Source: Lactarius indigo (taxonomy: Eukaryota; Basidiomycota; Agaricomycetes; Russulales; Russulaceae). From it: 64,000 nucleotides of DNA. Of the stretch, positions 23,201 through 31,429 are shown piece after piece. Both the position numbers and the translations under genes were made by a program. Each line of letters begins with the position of its first letter. Within the stretch, counting starts at the first letter, position 1. The notes under the pieces are model-generated. The model was given only the letters and a program-made list of their open reading frames with translations, searched no databases and was not told where the DNA came from. The stretch is taken from assembly GCA_025766275.1 (NCBI GenBank), contig JAFKAC010000008.1, positions 1,984,001 through 2,048,000 of the forward strand, in the 5' to 3' direction.

Positions 23201-25065
23201 ACAACTGGCCTAATGAGACCACGCGGGAGTCCCCTTTCTTCCTCTTATCAGGATTCAACCCTCGCGCTGATTGGACCGACAGGCCTTCACCTATTCCACA
23301 AGTATCATTACGGTTAGATCAATTCAAACAGGCACGACAACGCGCCTTCTCCTGCATGCTCCGGGCGCAAAAATCATGGGTCAAACACAAAGATACGCCC
23401 AAGTTCAAAAAAGGAGATCTCGTGTGGCTTGAAGGACGCCACTTACGTACACACCAGCCAACCGCAAAACTAGCGGCCAAACGACATGGACCGTTTAAGG
23501 TCATCCAGGTGATGTCCCCTGTCAACTATCGCCTAGAACTTCCCACACAGTGGAGCATCCACGATGTCTTCCATATAGACCTTCTCACGCCTTATCGAGA
23601 AACTCCCACACACGGACCAAACTATCAGCGCCCACCACCTGATTTGGTCGATAACGAAGAAGAATACGAGGTCGAGAAGATTCTGGACTCTCGGCGATTC
23701 GGCAGAAGACGACGACTCCAATACCTCGTGAAATGGAAAGGGTATCCGGACTCCGATAACCAATGGATAGATAAGGATGATGTATTTGCCGATGAAGCCG
23801 TTCGGGAGTTCAAACATACGAACCCCGACAGGGAAACGCATATAAGGGCCGTGTCTAACTTTGCTGAGTCCCCATCACCCACTTCTCTTATGTCTTCTGC
23901 TCGACACAATGACCAGCTTGCACTCCTCTCTACCCTCGTCAACGACTCCTCCGCCACGCTTGTCAACCCCGACGCCTCCAACGACGCCGCAGCCAATGGA
24001 GCTAGTACCGGAGGCAGTACCGCCGTGCAGCATGAAGAAGACGGCCCTATCACTCGTGAAGAACTGCACCAGACACTGCAACGATTCCCTATGCCCATAC
24101 AGGGAACTCTCAGCGACGATCCAGCAACAACTCAACCAGCACCTCCGCAACCAATGTACGCCCTCACAAACCCCGACACCAGTGAGCCCGAAGCCTTCCT
24201 CACAGAAGACGAACTCTTTCGGCTTCAAGCAGCTGTCCCGCGCGGTGAAGCCGCCCAACGCCATGCAGAAATACGAACAAGAATGGAAGGAAACGGCGGC
24301 GCGGTGGCAGCGGGAGCAACTGCATATCGCCGCCTGCCGGCGCCGGATGATGAAGGAGCGGAGGGAGTATTGGACGAAGATGAGGATGAAGACGAGCTTA
24401 GAGACCACTACCCCATCAGGCACGCATTCCTTAATCATGAATTCTACGCTGAAGATCCAGCCGCCACTCCCTACCTCGTCGACGCAGCGGGGGGACCTCT
24501 ACACAGGGGACGAGTCGCTGTGGCACAAGCGGCTCGTTATACACCAATGGGGGAACGAGACCCAGCAACCAGAGCCGTCGTCCCTGAGGGGTTCCGGATC
24601 AATCGAGGACCCGATTACATTCCGTTCCCGATCAAGCTCCCCAACGGACCGACGGTACAAGCATCACACGTGCAGGTTATCCGAGGAGGAGACCCCTTCG
24701 TACTCGGATTAGCTCCGGGGTCGGGCTTCCTCTATGGGAAACCCCTTTACGCCACCCCCCATCTCCCAAGAAACAACCGAGCATTCATCCCACACGAAGA
24801 GTATTTTATGCTCCGGGACCGACACCCCACCGACTTGCTACTAATGCGCATTGGGGATGTCACCCTCACGCAAGAATTGCGCCGATTCCGGCAATTCGCG
24901 TTTGCCGAGGATCAGCTGGAGAAGCGAATCCGGCAATTGCAACTGGAGAGGGAGATGGTAGTTCAGGACAAAAAGGACAGTCTTTATCGTCTTGAACGGG
25001 CTAACATACTGGCGCGAATGGAGGATGAAGCGGAACGGATGAGGCAGGAATCAGTGGCGGATTAG
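20260..25065 (+). CDS. pol: Pol polyprotein (PR-RT-RNaseH-IN-chromodomain-extension), inner element
   Basis: An intact frame of about 1600 codons in the -1 frame relative to Gag. It is probably made as Gag-Pol, so the first codon listed is not a true start. Domains by residue: protease DSGAT near 52-56; reverse transcriptase with VYMDDIG near 413; RNase H with EVDASGFATGAVL near 562 and HHIKGTSNGRADALSRR; integrase zinc finger HH..CxxC (778-830); integrase core with exact D-35-E spacing (SDRDPRF to GQSERTN); GPF module (RHGPFKVIQVMSP); chromodomain EEYEVEKILDSRRFG to WIDKDDVF (about 1133-1175). After it comes a roughly 400-residue extension conserved in the outer element. Chromodomains usually guide integration to methylated-histone chromatin. 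Confidence 0.95.
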   Translation: MEKGGFSGRLNPSAWVRAVNCNSVIMTRYRSMRVPVSIRTSYAMADIRALVDSGATHCFMKPSFAKRMGLGTKLLDVPKKIWNIDNTENKSGRITHYTDVDVQTKGIHKEIRFLITDIGNEDIVLGYPWLAIYDPHIKWSQAAIHEDMLPIIIRSINPYVKTTPVVTNTVQNDDYEVVHSCVITDEQRQQFEEGCRIRATATDLAIAAQQYVTKAELPPEYREFERLFSEEALDRFPPSRPWDHAIEFKPGTADAIDCKIYPMTQEEDKKLREWIDEQLKKGYIRPSKSPYASSFFFIKKKDGKLRPVQDYRKINAVTIRNQYPLPLISDLITDLSNAHIYTKLDVRWGYNNIRIKEGDEEKAAFKTRYGLFEPTVMFFGLTNSPATFQTMMNFIFRDIIAKHEKRGTVIRVYMDDIGIATGLHHSLPDHIEAVKDVLRVSAEHDLYYKLEKCLFHSPRMDYLGVILEKGVTRMDPVKISGIKDWPTPTKVKDVRSFLGFCNFYRPFIRGFATKARPLNKLTRKDTEWHWGTEEEKAFQDLKNLVTSEPVLAHPDLTQQFELEVDASGFATGAVLLQCKADGKRHPIGYYSSTLNEAERNYDIYDLELLAIVKAFRHWRPLLAGSPHKVKVFSDHLNLQYWKSPHKISRRVAREVLELSEYDFEIHHIKGTSNGRADALSRRPDYDQGENDNEGVTVLPESVFARATMIEEPRHPHWRPEILPVEMTPEHPIYEQDTAKLKPWVDAHKLKDIEGTWYKDGSRVVTGGIHDKRTIIAAHHDSPVYGHPGIKRTLQLTERHYWWPQMKNDVQDYVKGCAECQRHKVNLRPIRAPLQPIYPKPEALPFETIAVDFITKLPVSRGYDSILTITDHDCTKAAVFIPCNEEITAEGTAALYVSHVFPRFGLPSRVISDRDPRFASKFMREICKILGISQNISTAYHPRTDGQSERTNQWLEQYLRFWVNERQDDWVRYLPMAEFTHNNWPNETTRESPFFLLSGFNPRADWTDRPSPIPQVSLRLDQFKQARQRAFSCMLRAQKSWVKHKDTPKFKKGDLVWLEGRHLRTHQPTAKLAAKRHGPFKVIQVMSPVNYRLELPTQWSIHDVFHIDLLTPYRETPTHGPNYQRPPPDLVDNEEEYEVEKILDSRRFGRRRRLQYLVKWKGYPDSDNQWIDKDDVFADEAVREFKHTNPDRETHIRAVSNFAESPSPTSLMSSARHNDQLALLSTLVNDSSATLVNPDASNDAAANGASTGGSTAVQHEEDGPITREELHQTLQRFPMPIQGTLSDDPATTQPAPPQPMYALTNPDTSEPEAFLTEDELFRLQAAVPRGEAAQRHAEIRTRMEGNGGAVAAGATAYRRLPAPDDEGAEGVLDEDEDEDELRDHYPIRHAFLNHEFYAEDPAATPYLVDAAGGPLHRGRVAVAQAARYTPMGERDPATRAVVPEGFRINRGPDYIPFPIKLPNGPTVQASHVQVIRGGDPFVLGLAPGSGFLYGKPLYATPHLPRNNRAFIPHEEYFMLRDRHPTDLLLMRIGDVTLTQELRRFRQFAFAEDQLEKRIRQLQLEREMVVQDKKDSLYRLERANILARMEDEAERMRQESVAD
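20272..20306 (+). promoter_or_regulatory. -1 ribosomal frameshift signal, gag-pol junction (inner)
   Basis: Heptamer G GGT TTT at 20272-20278 in the Gag frame, a 7-nt spacer CAGGACG, then the hairpin CCT.ACCCA/TGGGT.AGG with loop TCGGCC. Gag stops at 20290 and Pol is open in the -1 frame across this site. Confidence 0.75.
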
Positions 25066-25097
25066 TGAGGTGGGCCTCACTCCTAAAAAGGGGGTGA

Positions 25098-25610
25098 TGT
25101 TACGGTATGGACTCGATGACTCATTACACACGACTCATGACCGGTTATGACTACGGTCCGGTATCAGCATTAGTCATGGACTCTTACATCTTATCAGTCA
25201 GCATGGTAGTTCGCATGTGATTGTGACTCATGTATGACTCATTCCTAGGATAGCGGTACTAGGGTTCGAGCTAGTTACGCTATTGGCTACTTACTATTCC
25301 AGCGGCGCTTTAAAGCCCGCGTGTACATGTATAAATAGTCGACCCGGAAGACCAAGAGTCCCCATCTTGGTCTTCTTCAATCCACCTTCTGAATCGTCTT
25401 CTGTCTGCCTTAGTCTCGGACTAAGAGTACTTCTGCTTGTGCCTACCAAGAGGCGCCTCTCTTTAAAAGAACCCTTTTGCTGCGGCGTGTGCCAGAGTGC
25501 CCCCGTTCAGCCTGCGTTGGGTTGATACAAGTCCCCATTCGCCTGACTTTCGCTAAGTCGATTACGCCCTTTCCCAGTCCAAGTCGGACTAACGCCGGTG
25601 GAGCGTAACA
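25098..25610 (+). repeat. 3' LTR of inner element
   Basis: 513-bp direct repeat of 17787-18299, preceded by the polypurine tract at about 25085-25097 and followed by the ATCAG target duplication. Confidence 0.95.
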
Positions 25611-25615
25611 ATCAG

Positions 25616-28600
25616 CATACTGTCATCGCCGCCGCCCTTACTGATAACCAGAAGGAAGAAATCGCCGATGAGCTGGACGAAGAAGGCATACACCTGCGCG
25701 CCACCACATCCACCGAGCTAGCAATCCAGGCAAGAAAAGAAGAACCACCCGTAGAACTACCAGCGGTTTACCAGGCGTTCCAACAACTCTTCAGCGAAGA
25801 AGCGTCTCAACGCTTCCCCCCACCGAGACCATGGGATCACGCCATCGACTTCAAACCGAACGCCCCGTCAGCTATAGACTGCAAAATATACCCGTTAACG
25901 CAAGAAGAGGAGGGCAAGCTTAAGGAGTTCCTGGATGAAAAACTCAAGCAAGGTTACTTACGCCCTTCGATCTCCCCGTACGCATCATCATTTTTCTTTA
26001 TTAAAAAGAAGGACGGAAAGCTACGCCTGGTACAGGACTACCGGGTGATCAACTCCCACACCATACGCAACCAATATCCCCTTCCTCTCATTCAAGATCT
26101 CATCTATGACCTCAGTAATGCGCACATCTACACCAAGCTTGACATCCGTTGGGGATATAACAACATTCGCATCCGGGACGGAGACCAGGAGAAGGCGGCC
26201 TTCAAAACCAAATTTGGTCTCTTCGAACCGACAGTCATGTTCTTTGGCCTCACAAACTCGCCCGCAACGTTCCAAACGATGATGAACCACATTTACCGGG
26301 ACACGATCGCTAAACACGAACTTCGCGGCACCATCATCCGAGTGTATATGGACGACATTGGGATCGCCACACACGAGGGTCACGACTCTGCGGACCATGT
26401 CGCGGCAGTTACGGACGTCCTCCGTGTCGCCCAGGAGCACAATCTATACTTCAAGCTTGAGAAGTGCCTCTTCCACCAACCTCGGATGGATTACCTGGGG
26501 GTAATCCTTGAAAAGGGGGTAACTCGCATGGACCCGGTAAAAGTTCGCGGCATTAAAGACTGGCCGACACCAACTAAAGTCAGGGACGTACGCTCCTTTT
26601 TGGGCTTCTGCAACTTTTACCGCTTATTCATCCGAGGTTTCGCCACGCATGCCCGACCGTTAAATCGACTTACAAGGAAAGATGCTGAATGGAGATGGAC
26701 AGAAGAAGAGGATCGCGTGTTCAAAACCCTCAAATGCCTTGTGACCGAAGAGCCAGTATTGGCGCACCCTAACCTACAAGAACAATTTGAGCTGGAGGTC
26801 GACGCCTCCGGGTTTGCGGTGGGTGCAGTACTCCTACAACGAAAAAGTGACGGGCGCAAGCACCCAATAGGATACTACTCTGCGACGCTGAGCGAAGCAG
26901 AACGCAACTACGACATTTACGACCTCGAACTCCTTGCCATTGTAAAAGCCCTCCGACACTGGCGCCCCCTACTCGCAGGATCCCCACACAAGATCAAGAT
27001 ATTTTCGGATCATTTGAACCTGCAGTATTGGAAGACGCCGCAAAAGATCAGCCGAAGGGTCGCTCGGGAAGTATTGGAATTGATGGAATACGACTTCGAA
27101 ATTCATCATATCAAAGGGAAAAACAACGGCCGAGCAGACGCGCTATCGAGACGACCGGACTACGACCAGGGGGAAGAGGATAACCAAGGTGTGGTTGTCT
27201 TACCTCCGGAAGTCTTCGTGAGAGCCGCTAATGTCGCACGTGCGCTGGAAATACATCCCATGATGCAACAACCGAGACGACGACAAGATCCAGCCATAAT
27301 CAAGACGTGGGTTGACGCCCACCGCCTCAAGAAAATAGAAGGAGAATGGTACAAGGACGGACGACTGGTGGTTACGGGACCGATGACGGCGTACAGAGTC
27401 ATCATACAGGATCATCACGACCTGCCAGCACATGGACACCCCGGGATAAGCAGGACACAACGGATCGTAGAACGACACTACTGGTGGCCAAGCATCCGCC
27501 GAGATGTATACGAGTACGTCACAGGATGTGCTGACTGCCAGCGAAATAAAGTCAACACTCGACCTACTCGCGCCCCATTACACCCAATCACCCCAGCTGC
27601 GGACGCTCCCCCTTTCCACACCATCGCCCTAGACTTTATTACCAAGTTACCGACCTCGCAGTCGTATGACAGCATTCTGACCGTCACCGACCACGACTGT
27701 AGCAAGGCCTCCATATTCATCCCGTGCAACGAGGAGGTGACAGCGGAAGGGACCGCCATTCTGTACGTCAATCACGTGTTCAAACGATTCGGATTACCGC
27801 GCAAAATCATCAGCGACCACGACCCCCGATTCACTTCTAAGTTCACAAGGGAAGTGTGTCGCATACTGGGTATCCAACAAAACATTTCAACGGCCTACCA
27901 TCCACGCACGGACGGGCAGTCCGAGCGGACCAATCAGTGGCTTGAGCAATATCTGCGGTTCTGGGCTAACGAGCGTCAAGACAACTGGGCGGAGTACCTC
28001 CCCATAGCAGAATTCGCTCACAACAACTGGCCCCATGAGCATACGAAACAATCGCCGTTCATGCTTCTCATGGGATACAACCCGACAGCCGATTGGACGG
28101 ATAAGCCATCCCCTATTCCAAACGTGATCACGAGGCTGACACAACTGAAAGAAGCACGTCAGCTTGCCCAGACCCTTATCAAAAAGGCGCAAGATAGCTG
28201 GATTCGACATAAAGACACCCCACGGTATCGGGTTGGTGACCAAGTATGGTTAGAAGGGAAACACTTACGAACTAATCAACCTACGGCGAAACTGGCGGCG
28301 CAACGCCACGGACCATTTAAAGTGACTCAGGTGATGTCCCCTTACAATTACCGACTTGAGCTTCCCATGCAGTGGAGCGTCCACCCAGTGTTTCATATCG
28401 ATCTTCTCACGCCGTACAAAAGCACGACCATGCATGGCGAAAACTTCCCGCGACCACCACCGGATCTTGTGGGAGGAGAGGAGGAATATGAGGTTGAAGC
28501 CATTCTAGACTCGCGGCATTTCGGCCGCCGCAAGAAGCTCCAATATCTCATCAAGTGGAAGGGGTATCCAGACTCGGAGAACCAGTGGGTTGATAAGGAT

Positions 28601-29884
28601 GACGTTTTCGCCCCGGACGCGATAGAGGCGTATCAAGCGGGCCGAACGACCGTACGACACCTTAAAAGCCAGTCCGAAGAAGACCAGGGAGAGTATCACT
28701 CCTATCTTCGTTCCTCTCGCACTTCCATGCCCACTTCTCCCCTCAGACATGTCACCACGGCGATCCTCCTCGACCAAGTCGCACAAGACGCCGCCAACCT
28801 CATCGAAGACGACGAAGAAACCGTGGTTCAACCGGTCCAGCTCACTCCGTACACATCTGCAAACCTGCGAACGGGGCATATCACCGCTCAAGAATGGGCT
28901 AATGTCCTACAGAGGTTCCCCGACCCGACTCACCAGCCCGACGACGAGCAGCAGTCTGCCGTCCCTCACATCTTCCGAGACGACAACGGCAATCGAGAAC
29001 CCATTGCCGTCATCCCCCCAGGTGACGATCTCATCGGCACGAGGGGAATTCTCCCTGCCGACCGTCCCCTCGAAGACCCAACTGGAGTTAGAAGCAGCGG
29101 AGGACTGGCGGAGAGTGGCGAAGGAGTGGGCCGACGAACAACTGCGCTTAGCGCAGAGGAGATTGAGCGAGTTGCGGCAGCGCAGGCAGCGCTCTCTCAC
29201 GACGAGGCTCACGCTGATGACGAAGATTACTACCCGGTCAGACACCCCCTCCTTCGAACGCACAGCCACCCTACTAATCCCCGAATCACCCCATGGCTCG
29301 TTCACACCGACGGAACCGCCATGTCTCGAGGACGTGTGCGACTGCCCGGCGTCGCACTTCACACCCCCATTACGCACGACGACGACCCCGCGCAGGTCCT
29401 TGCGCCTGAGGGGTTCCGGGCGAATCGACAGCCCCATTATATTCACTTCCCCATCACCGGACCCGACGGCGTAGAGTTGAACGCCAGTCACGTGCAGATA
29501 GTGGGAGGTGCGAACCCATTTGTGTTAGGGCTGATTCCCGGTTCCCCCCATCTCTATGGCAAGCCCCTCTACGCCCATCCGATGCTATCGGCTGCGGGAC
29601 GCGCCTTCATCGCCCACGAGGACCTCGTCATCCTCGCCTCCGACAAGATCACGGACCGCGCGCTGAACCGCATTGGGGACGAGTCCCTAACGGCGGAGGT
29701 GACACGCTATCGCGCCGCCGCCTACGAAGAAGAGCGGCTCGCGGCCCGCATCCGCCAACTCCAGGCCATGCGGTTGTCGGCGCGGGATGACAAGAGGGAC
29801 TGTATTTACCGGTTGGAGCGGGCCAATGTTTTCGAGAGGATCAGCGACGAGCAGTCTACGTGGACGGCGCGAGACTTTCGGTGA
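25616..29884 (+). pseudogene. pol: Pol 3' part (RT-RNaseH-IN-chromodomain-extension), outer element
   Basis: Continuation of the outer Pol after the inner insertion, open for over 1400 codons. It shows RT VYMDDIGIATH, RNase H EVDASGFAVGAVLLQ and an integrase zinc finger (HGHPGISRTQRIVERHYWWP, then CADCQRNK). The integrase core (ALDFITKLP, SDHDPRFTS, DGQSERTNQ) and the chromodomain EEYEVEAILDSRHFGRRKK follow. A C-terminal extension ends in a Glu/Arg-rich helix (AARIRQLQAM, CIYRLERANVFERI). The extension aligns with the inner element in the segments GFRANRQPHYIHFPI, ASHVQIVGGANPFVLGLIPG and LYGKPLYA. It is separated from its protease by the nested insertion, hence non-functional as it stands. 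Confidence 0.92.
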
Positions 29885-29915
29885 GTCTGGGGTCTCACGC
29901 TAAAAAAGGGGGTGA

Positions 29916-30371
29916 TGTTACGGTTGGGCGCGTACGACCCTTACTGTACCGGTTGTGGCTACGGCGGTAAGGTAGATTAGTCACGGACTCGGAGTTTACG
30001 AAGGAGTTAGGGGTTTACAGATGACTCGATCCTAGTACAGGTAGTAGTAGTATTAGGATTGCGGTACTTACGCGATACGTTGGACGCTACGTTACTGTGA
30101 CTCATAGCAGCGCTTGAAAGCCTGCTCTTCTTGTATTTAAGGTAGCTGCGGAAGACCAAGATACGCCATCTTGGTCTTCTTCAATCGTCACTTCTTCTCT
30201 TTCTCTTTTGGAACTACTCGCTTCGCCACTTTAGGGAAGCCGTCTATATTCACCAGTGTCTTCGAACATCTGGAGTCTGCCTTCGTGCCATACGCCACCG
30301 AGCGTGATTAGCTAAGTCACCAAGTCGCCTCATCGAAGCTCAAGTCGAGCTAACGTCGTGACGGCGTTACA
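29916..30371 (+). repeat. 3' LTR of outer element
   Basis: 456-bp direct repeat of 14871-15326 with one visible difference, followed by the TACAC target duplication. Confidence 0.95.
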
Positions 30372-30672
30372 TACACCCTAATGCGGAATGAGTGTTAAAG
30401 AATGTTTCATGATAGAAAGACAACGCAGTGGAACCCACGTGTAGCACCCCAGCGAGGTCCACCCTAAGGGGAGAGTATCGTATTGTTGGAGGTGGAGATA
30501 ATGGGTGTCACTGGAGTGAGGTCTGCTGTTATGAGACTCCGAAGGAGTCGCATGTATGAACTGTGGTTGGATGAGTGAGTACAAAAAGGCGAGGTAGGAG
30601 CTTAACACGTACTGGCACAATGGCAAGCGAAGTGGCAAGTTGAAAGGGAGTCGAACGCACTATACTCGCCAT

Positions 30673-31400
30673 GTAGATGCGCTGGTGAATACGAAATGAG
30701 GTTCTTAAGGTATTCGAGTGCAGGGGGAGAAGGGAGCATTAGAAGGTGACACGACGTCAAATGGACGATGGCTCACCTTCCGAGGGAAGAAATAGTACCA
30801 GGTGCCTACACAACGGTCATAATATGTCCCAGGGTTTATGGTGTTTGTTGGGGACGGGGCTCTGGACCCGGCGATCTGGGAGAAGAGCTACCATCGTTCT
30901 TCAATATGGGGATATCAGCCCAACTGAATGCTTCATATTTGCATAAGTGACCGGAAGCATGTGCACGGAGAGGCAGAAACCGAGGAGTGAGCCGAGAGGA
31001 GAATCAGAATCAAGTGAGACGGACAAGATCTTGTCTGTTCAAAGTTGTGGCAGTTGGAAACTGCGTGTTGGTCACGTGGTCGTGATGGTGGATGCGGTGC
31101 CGGATACCGCATGTCGCTACCAGCTTGGATGTCGGGAATCGACTCGGAGTTGATCCGTATTACCATCACTTTACAGGATCATCATCAAGGCCGCTATCTA
31201 CTACTGTATGTGTCAAGTCCAGTAACCTCGTCGCCTACAGGGAGTGACCCCCGACATCAATCAAATGACCTTTGAAATGACCTTCAATGCAGGACCCGGA
31301 GATAGTGCGTAATATGCGGGAGCGACAGCCCCGTCAAGGAAGTATTGCTAATAATCTGATCGGATGTCAACTGCCGGATTTCGATTTTGGGGTCATTGTG
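30673..31400. other. 5' flank of copy B oxidase gene; no gene recognised
   Basis: The first 150 bp or so resemble the region above the copy A start (compare CCCATGGGTCGCCTATCC near 7070 with the same place here). No coding sequence is recognised. The first GGCCCAT/CGGCAG-type motifs of the following minisatellite appear from about 31430. Confidence 0.5.
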
Positions 31401-31429
31401 TTCTAGAATGGAATCCCGAGCCCATGACG

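Larger units (their letters stand above)
17787..25610 (+). mobile_element. Ty3/gypsy chromovirus element (inner), nested in pol of the outer element
   Basis: A 7824-bp complete element with 513-bp LTRs (17787-18299 and 25098-25610) that start TGTTACGG and end CGTAACA, flanked by the duplication ATCAG (17782-17786 and 25611-25615). The LTRs differ at about one base (GACTACAGTCC versus GACTACGGTCC), so insertion was recent. A polypurine tract AAAAAGGGGGTGA precedes the 3' LTR. It is related to, but clearly distinct from, the outer element: RT and integrase are readily alignable, LTR lengths and sequences differ. Confidence 0.96.
14871..30371 (+). mobile_element. Ty3/gypsy chromovirus element (outer), interrupted by a second element
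   Basis: A complete LTR retrotransposon with 456-bp LTRs (14871-15326 and 29916-30371) that start TGTTACGG and end CGTTACA, flanked by the 5-bp duplication TACAC (14866-14870 and 30372-30376). I see one LTR difference (T/C in the AAGTTGAGC/AAGTCGAGC segment), so it is recent. A polypurine tract (AAAAAAGGGGGTGA, 29902-29915) abuts the 3' LTR. Without the inner insertion the element is about 7.7 kb and encodes a leader frame, Gag, protease, RT, RNase H, integrase, chromodomain and a long C-terminal extension. It sits in an intron of the copy B oxidase gene. Confidence 0.95.
13015..30672 (-). pseudogene. Copper radical oxidase (glyoxal oxidase-like, WSC), copy B, 3'-truncated and split by an LTR element
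   Basis: Same family as copy A but better preserved. From the ATG at 30672 it reads MASIVRSTPFQLATSLAIV (signal-peptide-like), an intron, then LPLGWTSLGCYT, the start of a WSC domain. The Ty3 element 14871-30371 follows, inserted in what reads as the next intron. The gene resumes at about 14823 with FQTELPDDQNLTIQSCLTSC, a second WSC piece (ENCLSQCSAFGYPAAGMEFG) and the catalytic domain: DVFCSGAVVLPDK with the cross-link cysteine and MRLYAPDGSAGVNGTNDWEE with the tyrosine. It then continues through CGGSDSGSNALDNC to about 13080. Similarity to copy A stops near 13015, so the C-terminal third with the remaining copper ligands is missing. The WSC block near 14100-14200 also seems shortened. It is unlikely to make an active enzyme. 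Confidence 0.85.

Noticed and set aside
23875..24438. 187-codon minus-strand ORF antisense to the Pol extension
   Set aside because: Antisense shadow of the GC-rich Pol tail; the related element has a similar shadow but without protein similarity beyond that forced by Pol.
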